Below, piece after piece: positions 53,589-62,054 of a DNA stretch of 64,000 bases; the first letter of the stretch is position 1; every line of letters starts with the position of its first letter. The notes under the pieces were generated by a model that saw nothing but the letters and a program-made list of their open reading frames with translations, searched no databases and was not told the DNA's origin. Origin of the DNA: Dolomitihabitans soli (GTDB taxonomy: Bacteria > Actinomycetota > Actinomycetes > Streptosporangiales > Streptosporangiaceae); NCBI RefSeq assembly GCF_022213955.1, contig NZ_JAKNTW010000008.1, positions 124,001 through 188,000 of the forward strand, read 5' to 3'. Both the position numbers and the translations under genes were made by a program.

Positions 53589-55157
53589 ATGGCTGAGAAA
53601 CTGGTCCGCGACAAGATCCCCGACGTGTACCCCGGCAACACCTACCGGCAGGCGGCGCCGGATGAGCGAGCCGGGTTGCTACGGGCCAAGCTCGCCGAGG
53701 AGACCAACGAGTACCTCACCTCGCGGCATCCCGGCGAACTCGCCGACATCCTCGAAGTCCTGCACGCCCTCGCCCGTCTCCACGACCTGGACCCCGCCGG
53801 TCTGGAACTCCTCCGCGAAGCCAAGTCGGCCGAACGTGGAGCCCTCACCCAGGGGATCGTGCTCCAGAATCTGCCGGTACGGCACAGCGTCCGCGCCGTT
53901 CTGCTGGACGGCGACGACCTCGTGCTGTTCCGCCGGGTGCGGGCGGGCCGCGAGCCGTACTGGATCACGCCCGGCGGCCAGGTCGAGTCCGGCGACGACG
54001 GTCTGGAGGCCGCGCTCCGCCGCGAACTGGACGAGGAACTCGGCGCCACCACCGGCCCCGCCCTCCCGCTGATCACCCTGGACGCTCCCGGCGCCAGGTA
54101 CAGCGTCTTCGCCTGCCGGCTGCACTCTCTCGACCTGTCCCGGCGCAGCGGCCCCGAGTTCGACGATCCCGCCAACGGCACCCACGAGATCCAGCGGGTC
54201 CCGTTCACCCCCGAGGGGCTGCGCGGCGTGCATCTGGTGCCGATCGAGCTGGCCGACTATCTCAGCATGAATACCGACACCATCCCCGCACTCCTGGAGA
54301 CCTTCACCAGCGGTGGGCGTTATCGACCGGTCGTGGACGTCCACGTGCTGCTTCTCGACCCGGCCGGCCGGGTGCTGCTCGGCAGGCGCGAGAACACCGG
54401 GTACGCCGACGGGGAGTGGCAGATCATGCCATCGGGACACCTCGAAGAGGGTGAATCCGTGGTGGACACCGCCATCAGGGAGGCCCGCGAGGAGCTCGGC
54501 GTCGACCTCGTCGACCTCGAACCCACCAACGTGGTGCACCACCGCAACCCCGGCGGAACCGCACGGATCGGAATCTTCTTCACTTCACGCAAATGGCGCG
54601 GCAATCCGGTCAACGCTGAACCACACAAGTGCGCCGAACTCGCCTGGCATCCCCTCGACGACCTCCCGCCCGGCACCATCCCCTACGCCGCCGCCGGAAT
54701 CCGCGCGACCGGACTCCCTCTCTCCCTGCACGGCTGGGCGACCCCCGCCCCCACCGACCTCGCCGCGGAGGCCACCCGCGCCGGATACCAGGAAATGACG
54801 GTCACAGTACTCGGCCACCACAAGGACACCCTCCTCATCCACTCCACCCCCGAAACCGACCACCTCCCCACCACCCTCGTACGGCACGGCGAATCCCTGA
54901 CGGCGGCGGCGGCCCGAATCGTCCCCGGCGACCCCGTCTTCGTCCGGGCGGACGACTACATCTCCCCCACCGGACTCCCCGCACGCCGCTTCGTCTTCAC
55001 CGTCGAGTGCGACGCCTCCACACCCGTCCCGGACGGCGTACACCTGCTGCCCGCCGACTCGCCGCTCCGCCTCACCACCACGGACCAGCGAATCATCGCC
55101 GACACGCGCATGCAGCGTGCCGCGCCCGACCGCGTGCGGACCGGTCGGACGCGGTAG
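53589..55157 (+). CDS. MazG-like/Nudix/Nudix fusion protein
   Basis: 522 residues from the ATG at 53589. Residues 1-95 form a MazG-like domain (KLVRDKIPDVYPG, LLRAKLAEETNEYL, HPGELADILEVLHAL with the acidic metal ligands). The first Nudix domain has PGGQVESGDDGLEA...RRELDEELG (128-152), and the second has a canonical GHLEEGESVVDTAIREAREELG box (283-304). A third, degenerate Nudix-like segment follows (about 405-500) with RHGESLTAAAARIV and no Glu cluster. The C-terminal 15 residues are encoded by a lipase-gene remnant read in antisense. The combination suggests nucleotide-pool housecleaning or modified-nucleotide processing. No good ribosome binding site is visible. Confidence 0.85.
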   Translation: MAEKLVRDKIPDVYPGNTYRQAAPDERAGLLRAKLAEETNEYLTSRHPGELADILEVLHALARLHDLDPAGLELLREAKSAERGALTQGIVLQNLPVRHSVRAVLLDGDDLVLFRRVRAGREPYWITPGGQVESGDDGLEAALRRELDEELGATTGPALPLITLDAPGARYSVFACRLHSLDLSRRSGPEFDDPANGTHEIQRVPFTPEGLRGVHLVPIELADYLSMNTDTIPALLETFTSGGRYRPVVDVHVLLLDPAGRVLLGRRENTGYADGEWQIMPSGHLEEGESVVDTAIREAREELGVDLVDLEPTNVVHHRNPGGTARIGIFFTSRKWRGNPVNAEPHKCAELAWHPLDDLPPGTIPYAAAGIRATGLPLSLHGWATPAPTDLAAEATRAGYQEMTVTVLGHHKDTLLIHSTPETDHLPTTLVRHGESLTAAAARIVPGDPVFVRADDYISPTGLPARRFVFTVECDASTPVPDGVHLLPADSPLRLTTTDQRIIADTRMQRAAPDRVRTGRTR

Positions 55158-55205
55158 CACAAGCCGACTCTCAGATGGCCGTAAGACAGGAAGCACCCCC
55201 GTCTT
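55112..55205 (-). pseudogene. 5' remnant of a second lipase gene
   Basis: Bases 55112-55180 align with 53211-53279, inside the lipase gene, at roughly 80 percent identity by eye. On the minus strand they read SRLVLPRPTGPHAVGRGTLH against PRLVLPRPTGPNAVGRDTLH. The adjoining 55191-55205 (gcacccccgtctttc) matches the sequence upstream of the lipase start (53440-53453). The signal-peptide part between these blocks is deleted. It overlaps the end of the Nudix fusion gene. Confidence 0.8.
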
Positions 55206-55218
55206 TCATCAGATATCC

Positions 55219-55905
55219 CTACACCGGCCGTCCTTCGTGGCGGAGGTCGGCCTCCAGGCCGTCGAGGAGGGCCCGGAGACCGTATTCGAAGGTGTCCTCG
55301 GGCGACATGTTGTAGTCCGCCGACGGCGCGTCCACGCGGATGCGCAGGCGCGGGAAGCCCATGGCGATCTCGCGAGCCTGGGTCATGGCCTCCCCGATGA
55401 GTTCCTCGGCGTTCTTGCCGGTGCGGTTCAGCCGCTTGGTGAGCGAATCCAGGGCGGATGTGCCGAGCACGTTTCCGAGCACGTAGGTGAAGACGGCGGC
55501 CGCGGCCCGGTCGGCCGCCGCGTCGCGGAAGCCGGCCGCCTCGAAGACGGCCAGGCTGTGTTCGTCGTGGCGGGCCTTGCGCGGGCCGTAGAGGAGGTAC
55601 GAGCCGAGAGCCTGCACCAGCCACGGGTGCCTGACGAACATGGCGTGCAGGCTGGCGGCCATCCTGGTGGCCGCCGTCCGCCAGTCCACGGCGGCCAAAT
55701 CGGGCGTCTCGACCTCGTCCCAGACGTGGTCGCCTGCCAGCAGCAGGATGTCGTCCTTGTTCTTGACGTGCCAGTAGACCGCTGTGGCGGCCGCGCCGAG
55801 CCGCCTGCCGAGGCTGCGCATGTTCAGGCCGTCCAGGCCCTCCTCGTCGAGCAGTTCTACGGCGGTGGAGACGATCTCGTCCCGGGTCAACGTGTCGCGT
55901 GGCAT
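55219..55905 (-). CDS. TetR/AcrR-family regulator
   Basis: 228 residues from the ATG at 55905. The N-terminal helix-turn-helix is SLGRRLGAAATAVYWHVKNKDDIL (about 31-54). The C-terminal part (PWLVQALGSYLLYGPRKARHDEHSLAVF) matches the TetR_C domain class. It is divergent from the membrane-protein gene at 56053, and three near-palindromic operator-like sites lie between them. It probably represses its own gene and the neighbour in response to a small ligand. Confidence 0.93.
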   Translation of the reverse strand: MPRDTLTRDEIVSTAVELLDEEGLDGLNMRSLGRRLGAAATAVYWHVKNKDDILLLAGDHVWDEVETPDLAAVDWRTAATRMAASLHAMFVRHPWLVQALGSYLLYGPRKARHDEHSLAVFEAAGFRDAAADRAAAAVFTYVLGNVLGTSALDSLTKRLNRTGKNAEELIGEAMTQAREIAMGFPRLRIRVDAPSADYNMSPEDTFEYGLRALLDGLEADLRHEGRPV

Positions 55906-55934
55906 GGCCCTCAGGATAGAGCAGGCATACCCCT

Positions 55935-56007
55935 CTTGCACTAAGTTCAAGTCAGGGCTTGCACTTAGTTCAAGTGCCGCGTTACGTTGCTCTTGCACTT
56001 AGTTCAA
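55935..56007. promoter_or_regulatory. Three TetR-type operator copies
   Basis: CTTGCACTAAGTTCAAG (55935-55951), CTTGCACTTAGTTCAAG (55958-55974) and CTTGCACTTAGTTCAA (55992-56007) are near-perfect 17-bp palindromes of the form CTTGnACTwAGTnCAAG. Their centres are about 23 and 34 bp apart. They occupy the intergenic region between the divergent TetR and membrane-protein genes and embed TTGCAC/TTGAAC words that could serve as -35 elements. Confidence 0.85.
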
Positions 56008-56052
56008 CCGGCCGCCCGGCACCAGCCTCGGCGCAACAGAGAAGAGACCCCC

Positions 56053-56571
56053 ATGAACATCGTCATCGCCGTGATGCAGATCCTCGTCGCCCTGGCCTTC
56101 GTGAGCATCCCGCTGGTTCGGAACCGCTACGGGGCCACCGCCACGGCCCGGGCGCACGCGGAGCTGACCCGGCAGAACGTGCCGACGACCGTCCTGGCCG
56201 ACAACGGGATGCGGTTCGACGCCGGCGGCCACGAGACCTGGGCCCCGGTGAGCATCGCCGCCCTCATGATCGGCCTGGCCGGGCTCAACCTGTTCACCGT
56301 CCCCTGGGCGCACACCGCCACCTGGATCGTGCAGACGCTCGTCCTGATCGCCAACGGCGCCATCCTCTACAGCCAGCTCACCGCCGAGAAGTCGGTGCGT
56401 GCCGCCTTCGCCCGCAAGGGCGACCCGGACCTGGCCCGGATCGACGTGCCCGCCCTCCTGGCGGCCGCCGAAGCCGGCTTCCCCACCTGGACGTGGACGC
56501 TGGGGAAGGTCCGGCACATCGTGGTCTTCGGCGCCTCGATCCTCGCCCTGGCAGTCACCGCCGCCGCGTGA
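56053..56571 (+). CDS. Four-helix membrane protein
   Basis: 172 residues. Hydrophobic segments at about 3-22, 67-85, 88-106 and 152-170. A polar region carries GMRFDAGGHETWAPVSI. No catalytic motif is recognised. Its promoter region holds three TetR-type operators, so it is the likely target of the divergent regulator. It may be a small exporter-like or sensing membrane protein, but the family is not recognised. Confidence 0.8.
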   Translation: MNIVIAVMQILVALAFVSIPLVRNRYGATATARAHAELTRQNVPTTVLADNGMRFDAGGHETWAPVSIAALMIGLAGLNLFTVPWAHTATWIVQTLVLIANGAILYSQLTAEKSVRAAFARKGDPDLARIDVPALLAAAEAGFPTWTWTLGKVRHIVVFGASILALAVTAAA

Positions 56572-56651
56572 CCGGCAAGCCCCCACACACATACGACTAC
56601 CGGCAGCGGGCCAAGCTCGATCGTGCGCCCGCTGCCGAGCCGGTGAAGATC

Positions 56652-57638
56652 TCAGACCTCGATGACGACCTTCCCAGGAGCATGCCCCTCCTCCATGTAT
56701 CGGATGGCCGCAGGGATTTCCTCGAATGGATAACGCCGGTCGATGACCGGCGTTATCTTGCCGTCCTCGATGAACTCGGCCAGGGTCATCAGGTTCTTTT
56801 TGTTCTCCGTGCATTGAACCACGTTCGCCATGACCATTCTCTGAGACACGAGCGGCGACATCGCGAGCGTCGAGAACATACGGCCCACGGGTCGTATCCA
56901 TCGGCCGCTCCGCCCGCCGACTCCGACGTAGGTTCCCTTGGGCGTCAACACCCGACGGTATGCCTTTCCCGAGTGGCTTCCCGCGTTGTCCAGCAGAAGA
57001 TCGTAGCGCTCTCCATTCCGCGTGAAATCCTCCGCGGTGTAGTCGATGACCTTGTCCGCGCCGATCGATCGGACCAGGTCCACATTCCGCGTGCTGCAGA
57101 CGCCGGTGACCTCCGCGCCGAACGCCTTGGCGATCTGCACGGCGAACGTCCCCACGCCTCCCGAAGCCCCGTTGACGAGAATTCTCTGTCCCGGCTGAAT
57201 TCGTCCCATGTCGCGCAGGCCCAGCAGGGCGGTGTTGGCCGCCATCGGCACCGCCGCCGCCTCCTCGAACGACAGGTTCTTCGGCTTCGGCGCCAGTTCG
57301 CCCGCACGGACGCATACGTACTCGGCGAAGCCGCCCTGCTTGAGCATCGCGAACACCTCGTCGCCGGGGCGGAACTCCGTCACGTCCTTGCCGACCGCCT
57401 CGACCTGCCCCGCCATGTCGGCGCCCAGGATGTTGATCTTCGGCTTGCGCAGCCCGGGACCGCCGCCCATCAGACGCGCGATGTACGGCTCGCCTCTCAT
57501 GTGGTGCCAGTCATAGGGCTGGACGGAGGTGGCGCGCACCCGGACCAGCACCTCGTCATCGCCGGGCACGGGCTTACCGATTTCGGTGAGATCTAATGCG
57601 TCGGGTGAACCGTACGAGCGCAGAACGAACGCCTTCAT
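56652..57638 (-). CDS. Quinone-oxidoreductase-like MDR protein
   Basis: 328 residues, ATG with GAGGAGA upstream. It is a medium-chain dehydrogenase/reductase of the zinc-free type: N-terminal GroES-like fold with DWHHMRGEPY and LGADMAGQVEAVGKDV, then the NADPH-binding VNGASGGVGTFAVQIAK and a C-terminal MEEGHAPGKVVI end. It probably reduces quinones or enones with NADPH. It faces the membrane-protein gene and is divergent from the DUF2306 gene. Confidence 0.93.
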   Translation of the reverse strand: MKAFVLRSYGSPDALDLTEIGKPVPGDDEVLVRVRATSVQPYDWHHMRGEPYIARLMGGGPGLRKPKINILGADMAGQVEAVGKDVTEFRPGDEVFAMLKQGGFAEYVCVRAGELAPKPKNLSFEEAAAVPMAANTALLGLRDMGRIQPGQRILVNGASGGVGTFAVQIAKAFGAEVTGVCSTRNVDLVRSIGADKVIDYTAEDFTRNGERYDLLLDNAGSHSGKAYRRVLTPKGTYVGVGGRSGRWIRPVGRMFSTLAMSPLVSQRMVMANVVQCTENKKNLMTLAEFIEDGKITPVIDRRYPFEEIPAAIRYMEEGHAPGKVVIEV

Positions 57639-57885
57639 CGTATTCTCCTCATCCAGCGGGTGTCGGCCGTGGCGAAAGTCCATCGGGGACCGCCACACGT
57701 CGTGGCCCGAATTGATAGGAGGCATCGCCAATCAGATGCGCTTCTTGAGCCACGCAAATTACGGTAGAAGGCCAATGCAAAGGACTCATCAGCCGAAAGT
57801 ACGCCTGATTGGTGGATGATCGGCCGACTCAGATCAGGCCGTTCCACCGATGAGCCGCCACCGCCTCATTCGTCACGATCGAGTC

Positions 57886-58581
57886 ATGACCAACGAGAGC
57901 CCGATCCCGCAGTCGCCGCGAAGTGGCCGGCCGACGAACACCTCCTCCGCCAGGGCGAATTGGCTCGTGCCCGCTGCGCTGATCGTGCTCAGCGCCGTTC
58001 CGATGGCCGCCGGAGCCGTCCGCCTGACCGAGCTGACAGGCGGCGCGGAAATCACGCCGGCCAACGCACGATTCTTCGCGGCGCCCCTTCCCGTGGTGCT
58101 GCACATCGTCGGCGTCTCCCTGTACAGCATTCTGGGGGCCTTCCAATTCGCCCCCCGGTTCCGCCGCCGGAAGTCCGGCTGGCACCGGGTCGCCGGGCGG
58201 GTCGTGGTCCCATGCGGACTCGTCGCAGCGCTTTCGGGTCTGTGGATGACCCTGTTCTATCCCCGCCCTGTCGGTGACGGTGATCTCCTTGCCGGCTTCC
58301 GGCTCGTGTTCGGCTCGGCCATGGTCCTGGCCATCGTTCTCGGCTTCGCCGCGATCCGGCGGCGGGACATCGCCCGGCACCGCGCCTGGATGACCCGCGG
58401 TTACGCGATCGGCCTGGGCGCAGGCACGCAGGCGCTGATCCTCGGGCCCTGGATGGTGATCGTCGGCACACCTGGCGAGATCCCCAGAGCGCTGCTCGTG
58501 GGCGCCGGCTGGGTGATCAACCTCGCCGTGGCCGAATGGATCATCCGCAGGCGGCCGGCCAACCGACCCGGGCGCTACTGA
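57886..58581 (+). CDS. DUF2306-domain membrane protein
   Basis: 231 residues. Six or so hydrophobic segments with HRVAGRVVVPCGLVAALSG and RRRDIARHRAWMTRGYAI, the conserved His-containing loops of DUF2306 (PF10067). The conserved His and Arg suggest haem or quinone interaction, but function is unproved. ATG at 57886 has a weak ribosome binding site; ATG 57850 is an alternative. The 247 bp before it contain no other gene. Confidence 0.85.
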   Translation: MTNESPIPQSPRSGRPTNTSSARANWLVPAALIVLSAVPMAAGAVRLTELTGGAEITPANARFFAAPLPVVLHIVGVSLYSILGAFQFAPRFRRRKSGWHRVAGRVVVPCGLVAALSGLWMTLFYPRPVGDGDLLAGFRLVFGSAMVLAIVLGFAAIRRRDIARHRAWMTRGYAIGLGAGTQALILGPWMVIVGTPGEIPRALLVGAGWVINLAVAEWIIRRRPANRPGRY

Positions 58582-58668
58582 TGCTTCCGTGGGCGGTCGT
58601 GCGGACCGGTGAAGGAACACGCCGTGTCCCCCGACCGTCGAGAAACGGGACTTGCCACTGCGTCCGGC

Positions 58669-59325
58669 TCAGCTCTTGACGCGGTTGGTCTCATAGGCCC
58701 ATATGGCGATCTCGACGCGATTGCGGGCGCCGAGCTTGGCCATCAGGCTGGCGATGTGGGACTTGACGGTGCTGAGCGAGATGTAGAGCTCGTCGGCGAT
58801 CTCGCTGTTGGTTCGCCCACGTGCCACGGTGGCCAGGATCTGCTCTTCCCGGTACGTCAGCGCCTCGATGGGGTGCGCCGGCGACGAGGCGGGCCCGGCG
58901 CGGGCGAAGACCCCGAGCAGTCGTGCGGTGATGCTCGGGGCGATGAGCGCGTCGCCGTTGGCGGCGGCGTGAACGGCCTGGGAGAGCAGGTCGGCGCCGG
59001 CGTTCTTGAGCAGAAAACCCCGGGCCCCGGCTCTCAGGGCGGCGTAGACGTACTCGTCGAGGTCGAACGTGGTGATGACGACGACGGCGAGGGGATCCTC
59101 GACGGTCGGTCCGGCGAGGGAGCGGGTGGCTTCGATGCCGTCGACGCCGGGCATGCGAATGTCGAACAGGCACACGTCGGGGCGTAGGCGGCGGGCGAGC
59201 TCGACGGCGCGTCGCCCATCGGGTGCCTCGCCGATGACCTCGATGTCCGGCTGGGCGTCGAGGATCATCGTGAGGCCGGTGCGGACGATCTCTTGGTCGT
59301 CGGCGACGACCACCCGGATGCTCAT
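58669..59325 (-). CDS. NarL/LuxR-family response regulator
   Basis: 218 residues. Receiver domain with ADDQ (8-11), phosphoacceptor Asp55 in LFDIRMPGVDG and Lys107 in FLLKNAG. LuxR helix-turn-helix at about 155-210 (LTYREEQILATVARGRTNSEIA). The ATG overlaps the sensor kinase stop by four bases. It is the output of the two-component system; a target cannot be read, though the nearby DUF2306 and EF-hand genes are candidates. Confidence 0.95.
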   Translation of the reverse strand: MSIRVVVADDQEIVRTGLTMILDAQPDIEVIGEAPDGRRAVELARRLRPDVCLFDIRMPGVDGIEATRSLAGPTVEDPLAVVVITTFDLDEYVYAALRAGARGFLLKNAGADLLSQAVHAAANGDALIAPSITARLLGVFARAGPASSPAHPIEALTYREEQILATVARGRTNSEIADELYISLSTVKSHIASLMAKLGARNRVEIAIWAYETNRVKS

Positions 59326-60461
59326 GTCGTCGGCCCCGTTCGAGGCAACTCGGCGGTCACGGTCCAGCCTCGAGTGGGATTCGGGCCGGCGACGCAGGTG
59401 CCGCCGAGCAGGTCAGCGCGTTCGATCATGCCGATGATCCCGTATCCCGGCGGCGCCGTCGGGCGCATGAGGCTGCTGTCGCCGTCGTCGCTCACGCGCA
59501 GGTACACCGACTTGACGTCGGCGGCGACACGGACCGTGATGTGGGTGGCGTTCCGCGCATGTCGTCTGGCGTTGGTGACCGACTCCTGGGCCAGGCGGTA
59601 GATCGCGGCCCCGACCGATGGAGGGAGGTCGTCGAGGTCGCCCACGATCTCCACCTCGACGGACGGACCGGAGCGGTCTCTGCCCGCGAGCTGTTCGAGA
59701 TCGGTGATGCGCCGCCCGGGCGTCAGGTCCGCCGTTTCGTTCCGGCGGAGGACGTGGACCATGGCGCGCATCTCGGCGAGCGCGCGCGCCGCCTCGGCCT
59801 CGATCACGTGGAGCGCCTCGGTCGCGGCGTTCGGTCGCGACGCCGATGTGGCGATGCCCGCCTGGGCGCGTATCGCCATCGCCGAGACATGATGAGCGAC
59901 GGTGTCGTGCAGGTCGCGGGCCAGCTGTTCACGTTCGAGCAGCTTGACCTGATCGAGCTCGCGCATCCTCGCCCTGGCCCGATACCGGAAGGCCCAGCCC
60001 AGGGTGATGGCCGAGAACATGACGGCGAAGGCGCCGACGACGTTGGCGACGACGGCGCGGTCGGACACCATCGAGAGGCCGGCCGCGACGATCATGATCG
60101 CCAACCCGATCACGGCCTCGCGTCCGGATCCCCACCGGAACAACGAGTACGGCAAGATCAGCAGATACGCCACCGTGAACATTTCCGAAGGGGGCTCGCC
60201 CATCAACAGTGGGGCCAGGCTCGTGACGACGAAACATATCGCGACCATCAGCAGCGGTCGGGTCCGCCGCCACAACAATGTGGGCACCAGCCCGACGGCG
60301 ACAATCACCGCGATGACCCGCCACGGAAGTTCCGGCCGCAGCACTCCTTCGAGCACCGCGAGCGGCACGAGCACCCCCACAAGCGCCCAGTCCCGCCACA
60401 CCCGCACTGGCGGGTTGGGGGGACTGGGCTCGTCCCACACGGAGCGAAGAAGGGCGAGCAC
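59322..60461 (-). CDS. Membrane sensor histidine kinase
   Basis: 379 residues from a GTG with AGGA eight bases upstream. Several membrane helices in the first 160 residues with almost no extracytoplasmic domain, so an intramembrane-type sensor. HisKA_3 motif with His185 in ARDLHDTVAHH, then an N box (VTNARRHA). The G1 box reads DDGDSS rather than DDGxG, and the GYGIIGM G2 box follows. Nucleotide binding may be affected. It is co-translated with the response regulator. Confidence 0.9.
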   Translation of the reverse strand: MLALLRSVWDEPSPPNPPVRVWRDWALVGVLVPLAVLEGVLRPELPWRVIAVIVAVGLVPTLLWRRTRPLLMVAICFVVTSLAPLLMGEPPSEMFTVAYLLILPYSLFRWGSGREAVIGLAIMIVAAGLSMVSDRAVVANVVGAFAVMFSAITLGWAFRYRARARMRELDQVKLLEREQLARDLHDTVAHHVSAMAIRAQAGIATSASRPNAATEALHVIEAEAARALAEMRAMVHVLRRNETADLTPGRRITDLEQLAGRDRSGPSVEVEIVGDLDDLPPSVGAAIYRLAQESVTNARRHARNATHITVRVAADVKSVYLRVSDDGDSSLMRPTAPPGYGIIGMIERADLLGGTCVAGPNPTRGWTVTAELPRTGPTT

Positions 60462-60793
60462 GTAAATATCCTACGAGAGTTTCATGTCGCTATAAACCGC
60501 CAAAAGTACGAGACGCATATTTCGCTGACATGCATTTATTGCGTGAGATGAACTGCCACCACCAGCAGGGATCCGGCGGAATCGGCGGCAGTGGCCCCCG
60601 ACGACGCACGCCAACTTGCCGCTCCGCCACATACCAGCGAATCATCGACGGCTCGCGCAAGTCCGGTACGGATGGTGACCCTTTGGTTACTGTGCGGAGA
60701 AGTCAGTGAACCTGAGTGGCCATAGTCGCCCCAAGCGCCGCTCCACCACCATGAGGCTGCACCTCCCACGAGACCGGCTGGAAGGACCAACCC
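60462..60793. other. Gene-free region
   Basis: No convincing gene, repeat or RNA. The first 60 bases are AT-rich and hold the sensor kinase promoter; the last 80 should hold the promoter of the EF-hand gene, whose ribosome binding site is GGAAGGA. Confidence 0.5.
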
Positions 60794-61336
60794 ATGGCGA
60801 GTGAGTTCCAACGAACCAAGGTGGCCCGGGTGTTCGACGCGATGGACGCCAACGGCGACGGCCTCCTGCAGGAAGCGGACTTCGCGGCGCTCGCCATGCG
60901 CTGGGCCGCGTTACAGGGCTCGCCGGCGGGCTCGGCGGCCCACGCCCGGCTGACCTCGATCATGATGGGCTGGTGGACCACCCTCCTGACCAGCCCCGAC
61001 CGCGACACGGTCACCCTGGAAGAGGTCCTGCTGATCGTCGACCAGCTGGCCGATCACCCCGACGCCGTCATCCGGACCGCCCTGGCGATGTTCGAAGCCA
61101 TCGACCAGAGCGGCGACGGGCGGATCTCCGCGGCCGAGTTCAACCAGCTCATCGAGACGTGGAACGGCCGCGCCACCGACACGGACACGATCTTCCCGCT
61201 GCTCGATCTCGACGGCGACGGCTATCTCGGCAAGGATGAGTTCGTCCGGCTCTGGACCCAGTTCTGGGCCGGCGACGACCCCGACGAGCCCGGCACCTGG
61301 ATCTTCGGCCACTTCGAGCTGCCCGTGCCGCGCTGA
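60794..61336 (+). CDS. EF-hand calcium-binding protein
   Basis: 180 residues. Three intact EF-hand loops: DANGDGLLQEADF (18-30), DQSGDGRISAAEF (about 105) and DLDGDGYLGKDEF (about 139). A fourth, degenerate loop (SPDRDTVTLEEV) lies between the first and second. The four-hand layout is that of calerythrin-type sarcoplasmic proteins found in actinomycetes, which buffer or sense cytosolic Ca2+. No signal peptide. Single gene. Confidence 0.93.
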   Translation: MASEFQRTKVARVFDAMDANGDGLLQEADFAALAMRWAALQGSPAGSAAHARLTSIMMGWWTTLLTSPDRDTVTLEEVLLIVDQLADHPDAVIRTALAMFEAIDQSGDGRISAAEFNQLIETWNGRATDTDTIFPLLDLDGDGYLGKDEFVRLWTQFWAGDDPDEPGTWIFGHFELPVPR

Positions 61337-61341
61337 CCCGA

Positions 61342-61992
61342 TCAGACCGCTCGGTCCTCCCACACCTGCTTGAGCAGGTCGGCGAACACCTCGACCGGCT
61401 GGGCCCCGGAAACGCTGTACTTCTCGGCGAAGACGAAGGAGGGCACCCCCGAGACCCGGAACCGACGCGCGAGCTCCTCATCGGCCCGCACCACGTCTCC
61501 GTAGTCCTCCCCCTCGAGCACCTTTCGTACGGCGACGCCGTCGAGACCCGCTTCGGCCGCCAACCTCGTCAACGTCTCCCGGTCGCCGAGATGCGCCCCG
61601 TCGGCGGTGTAGGCACGCATCAGACTCTCTCGCACCGCCTCCCCCCGGCCGTGATCCTCGGCGTACTGCATCAGCCGGTGCGCGTCGAAGCTGTTCACCG
61701 GCCGGGCCTTCTCCAGCCGATACGTCAGCCCCACGTCGGCGGCCAGCGAGGTGATGTGGCTCAGCCCGTCCCTCGCCTGCGCCTCGGACATCCCGAGGTC
61801 GCGTCGCATCCGCTGCGGAATGGCCTCCTCACTCTCCCGAGGCGCGCCCGGATCGAGCTCGAAGCTACGCCACCGCACCCGTACGGCGTCGCGATGCTCG
61901 AACTTCCCGAGCGCGGCCTCGAACCGCCGCTTGCCGATGAAGCACCAGGGACACACGAGGTCGGACCAGATGTCCACCGTGATCTCACTCAT
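61342..61992 (-). CDS. DsbA-family oxidoreductase (FrnE-like)
   Basis: 216 residues, cytoplasmic, with a CPWC active site at 14-17 (DLVCPWCFIGKRRFE) and a cis-Pro in VSGVPSFVF. FrnE-like proteins are disulfide isomerases active in oxidative stress or polyketide pathways. The gene is divergent from the HxlR regulator 62 bp away, an arrangement that usually indicates direct control. It converges on the EF-hand gene. Confidence 0.95.
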   Translation of the reverse strand: MSEITVDIWSDLVCPWCFIGKRRFEAALGKFEHRDAVRVRWRSFELDPGAPRESEEAIPQRMRRDLGMSEAQARDGLSHITSLAADVGLTYRLEKARPVNSFDAHRLMQYAEDHGRGEAVRESLMRAYTADGAHLGDRETLTRLAAEAGLDGVAVRKVLEGEDYGDVVRADEELARRFRVSGVPSFVFAEKYSVSGAQPVEVFADLLKQVWEDRAV

Positions 61993-62021
61993 AGGCTCAC
62001 CCTAGGTTCTGGGCTATCTAA

Positions 62022-62038
62022 AAGTAAGCACGTACCTT
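62022..62038. promoter_or_regulatory. Putative HxlR operator
   Basis: AAGTAAGCACGTACCTT, an imperfect inverted repeat (AAGTA and TACcTT arms), lies in the 62-bp region between the divergent DsbA-like and HxlR genes. GTAC-type arms are common in HxlR-family operators. Confidence 0.5.
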
Positions 62039-62054
62039 CGAGTAAGCTGCCCTC

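Noticed and set aside
60640-60660. A 15-base match (accagcgaatcatcg) to 55084-55098
   Set aside because: Too short and isolated to indicate a repeat; the flanks do not align.
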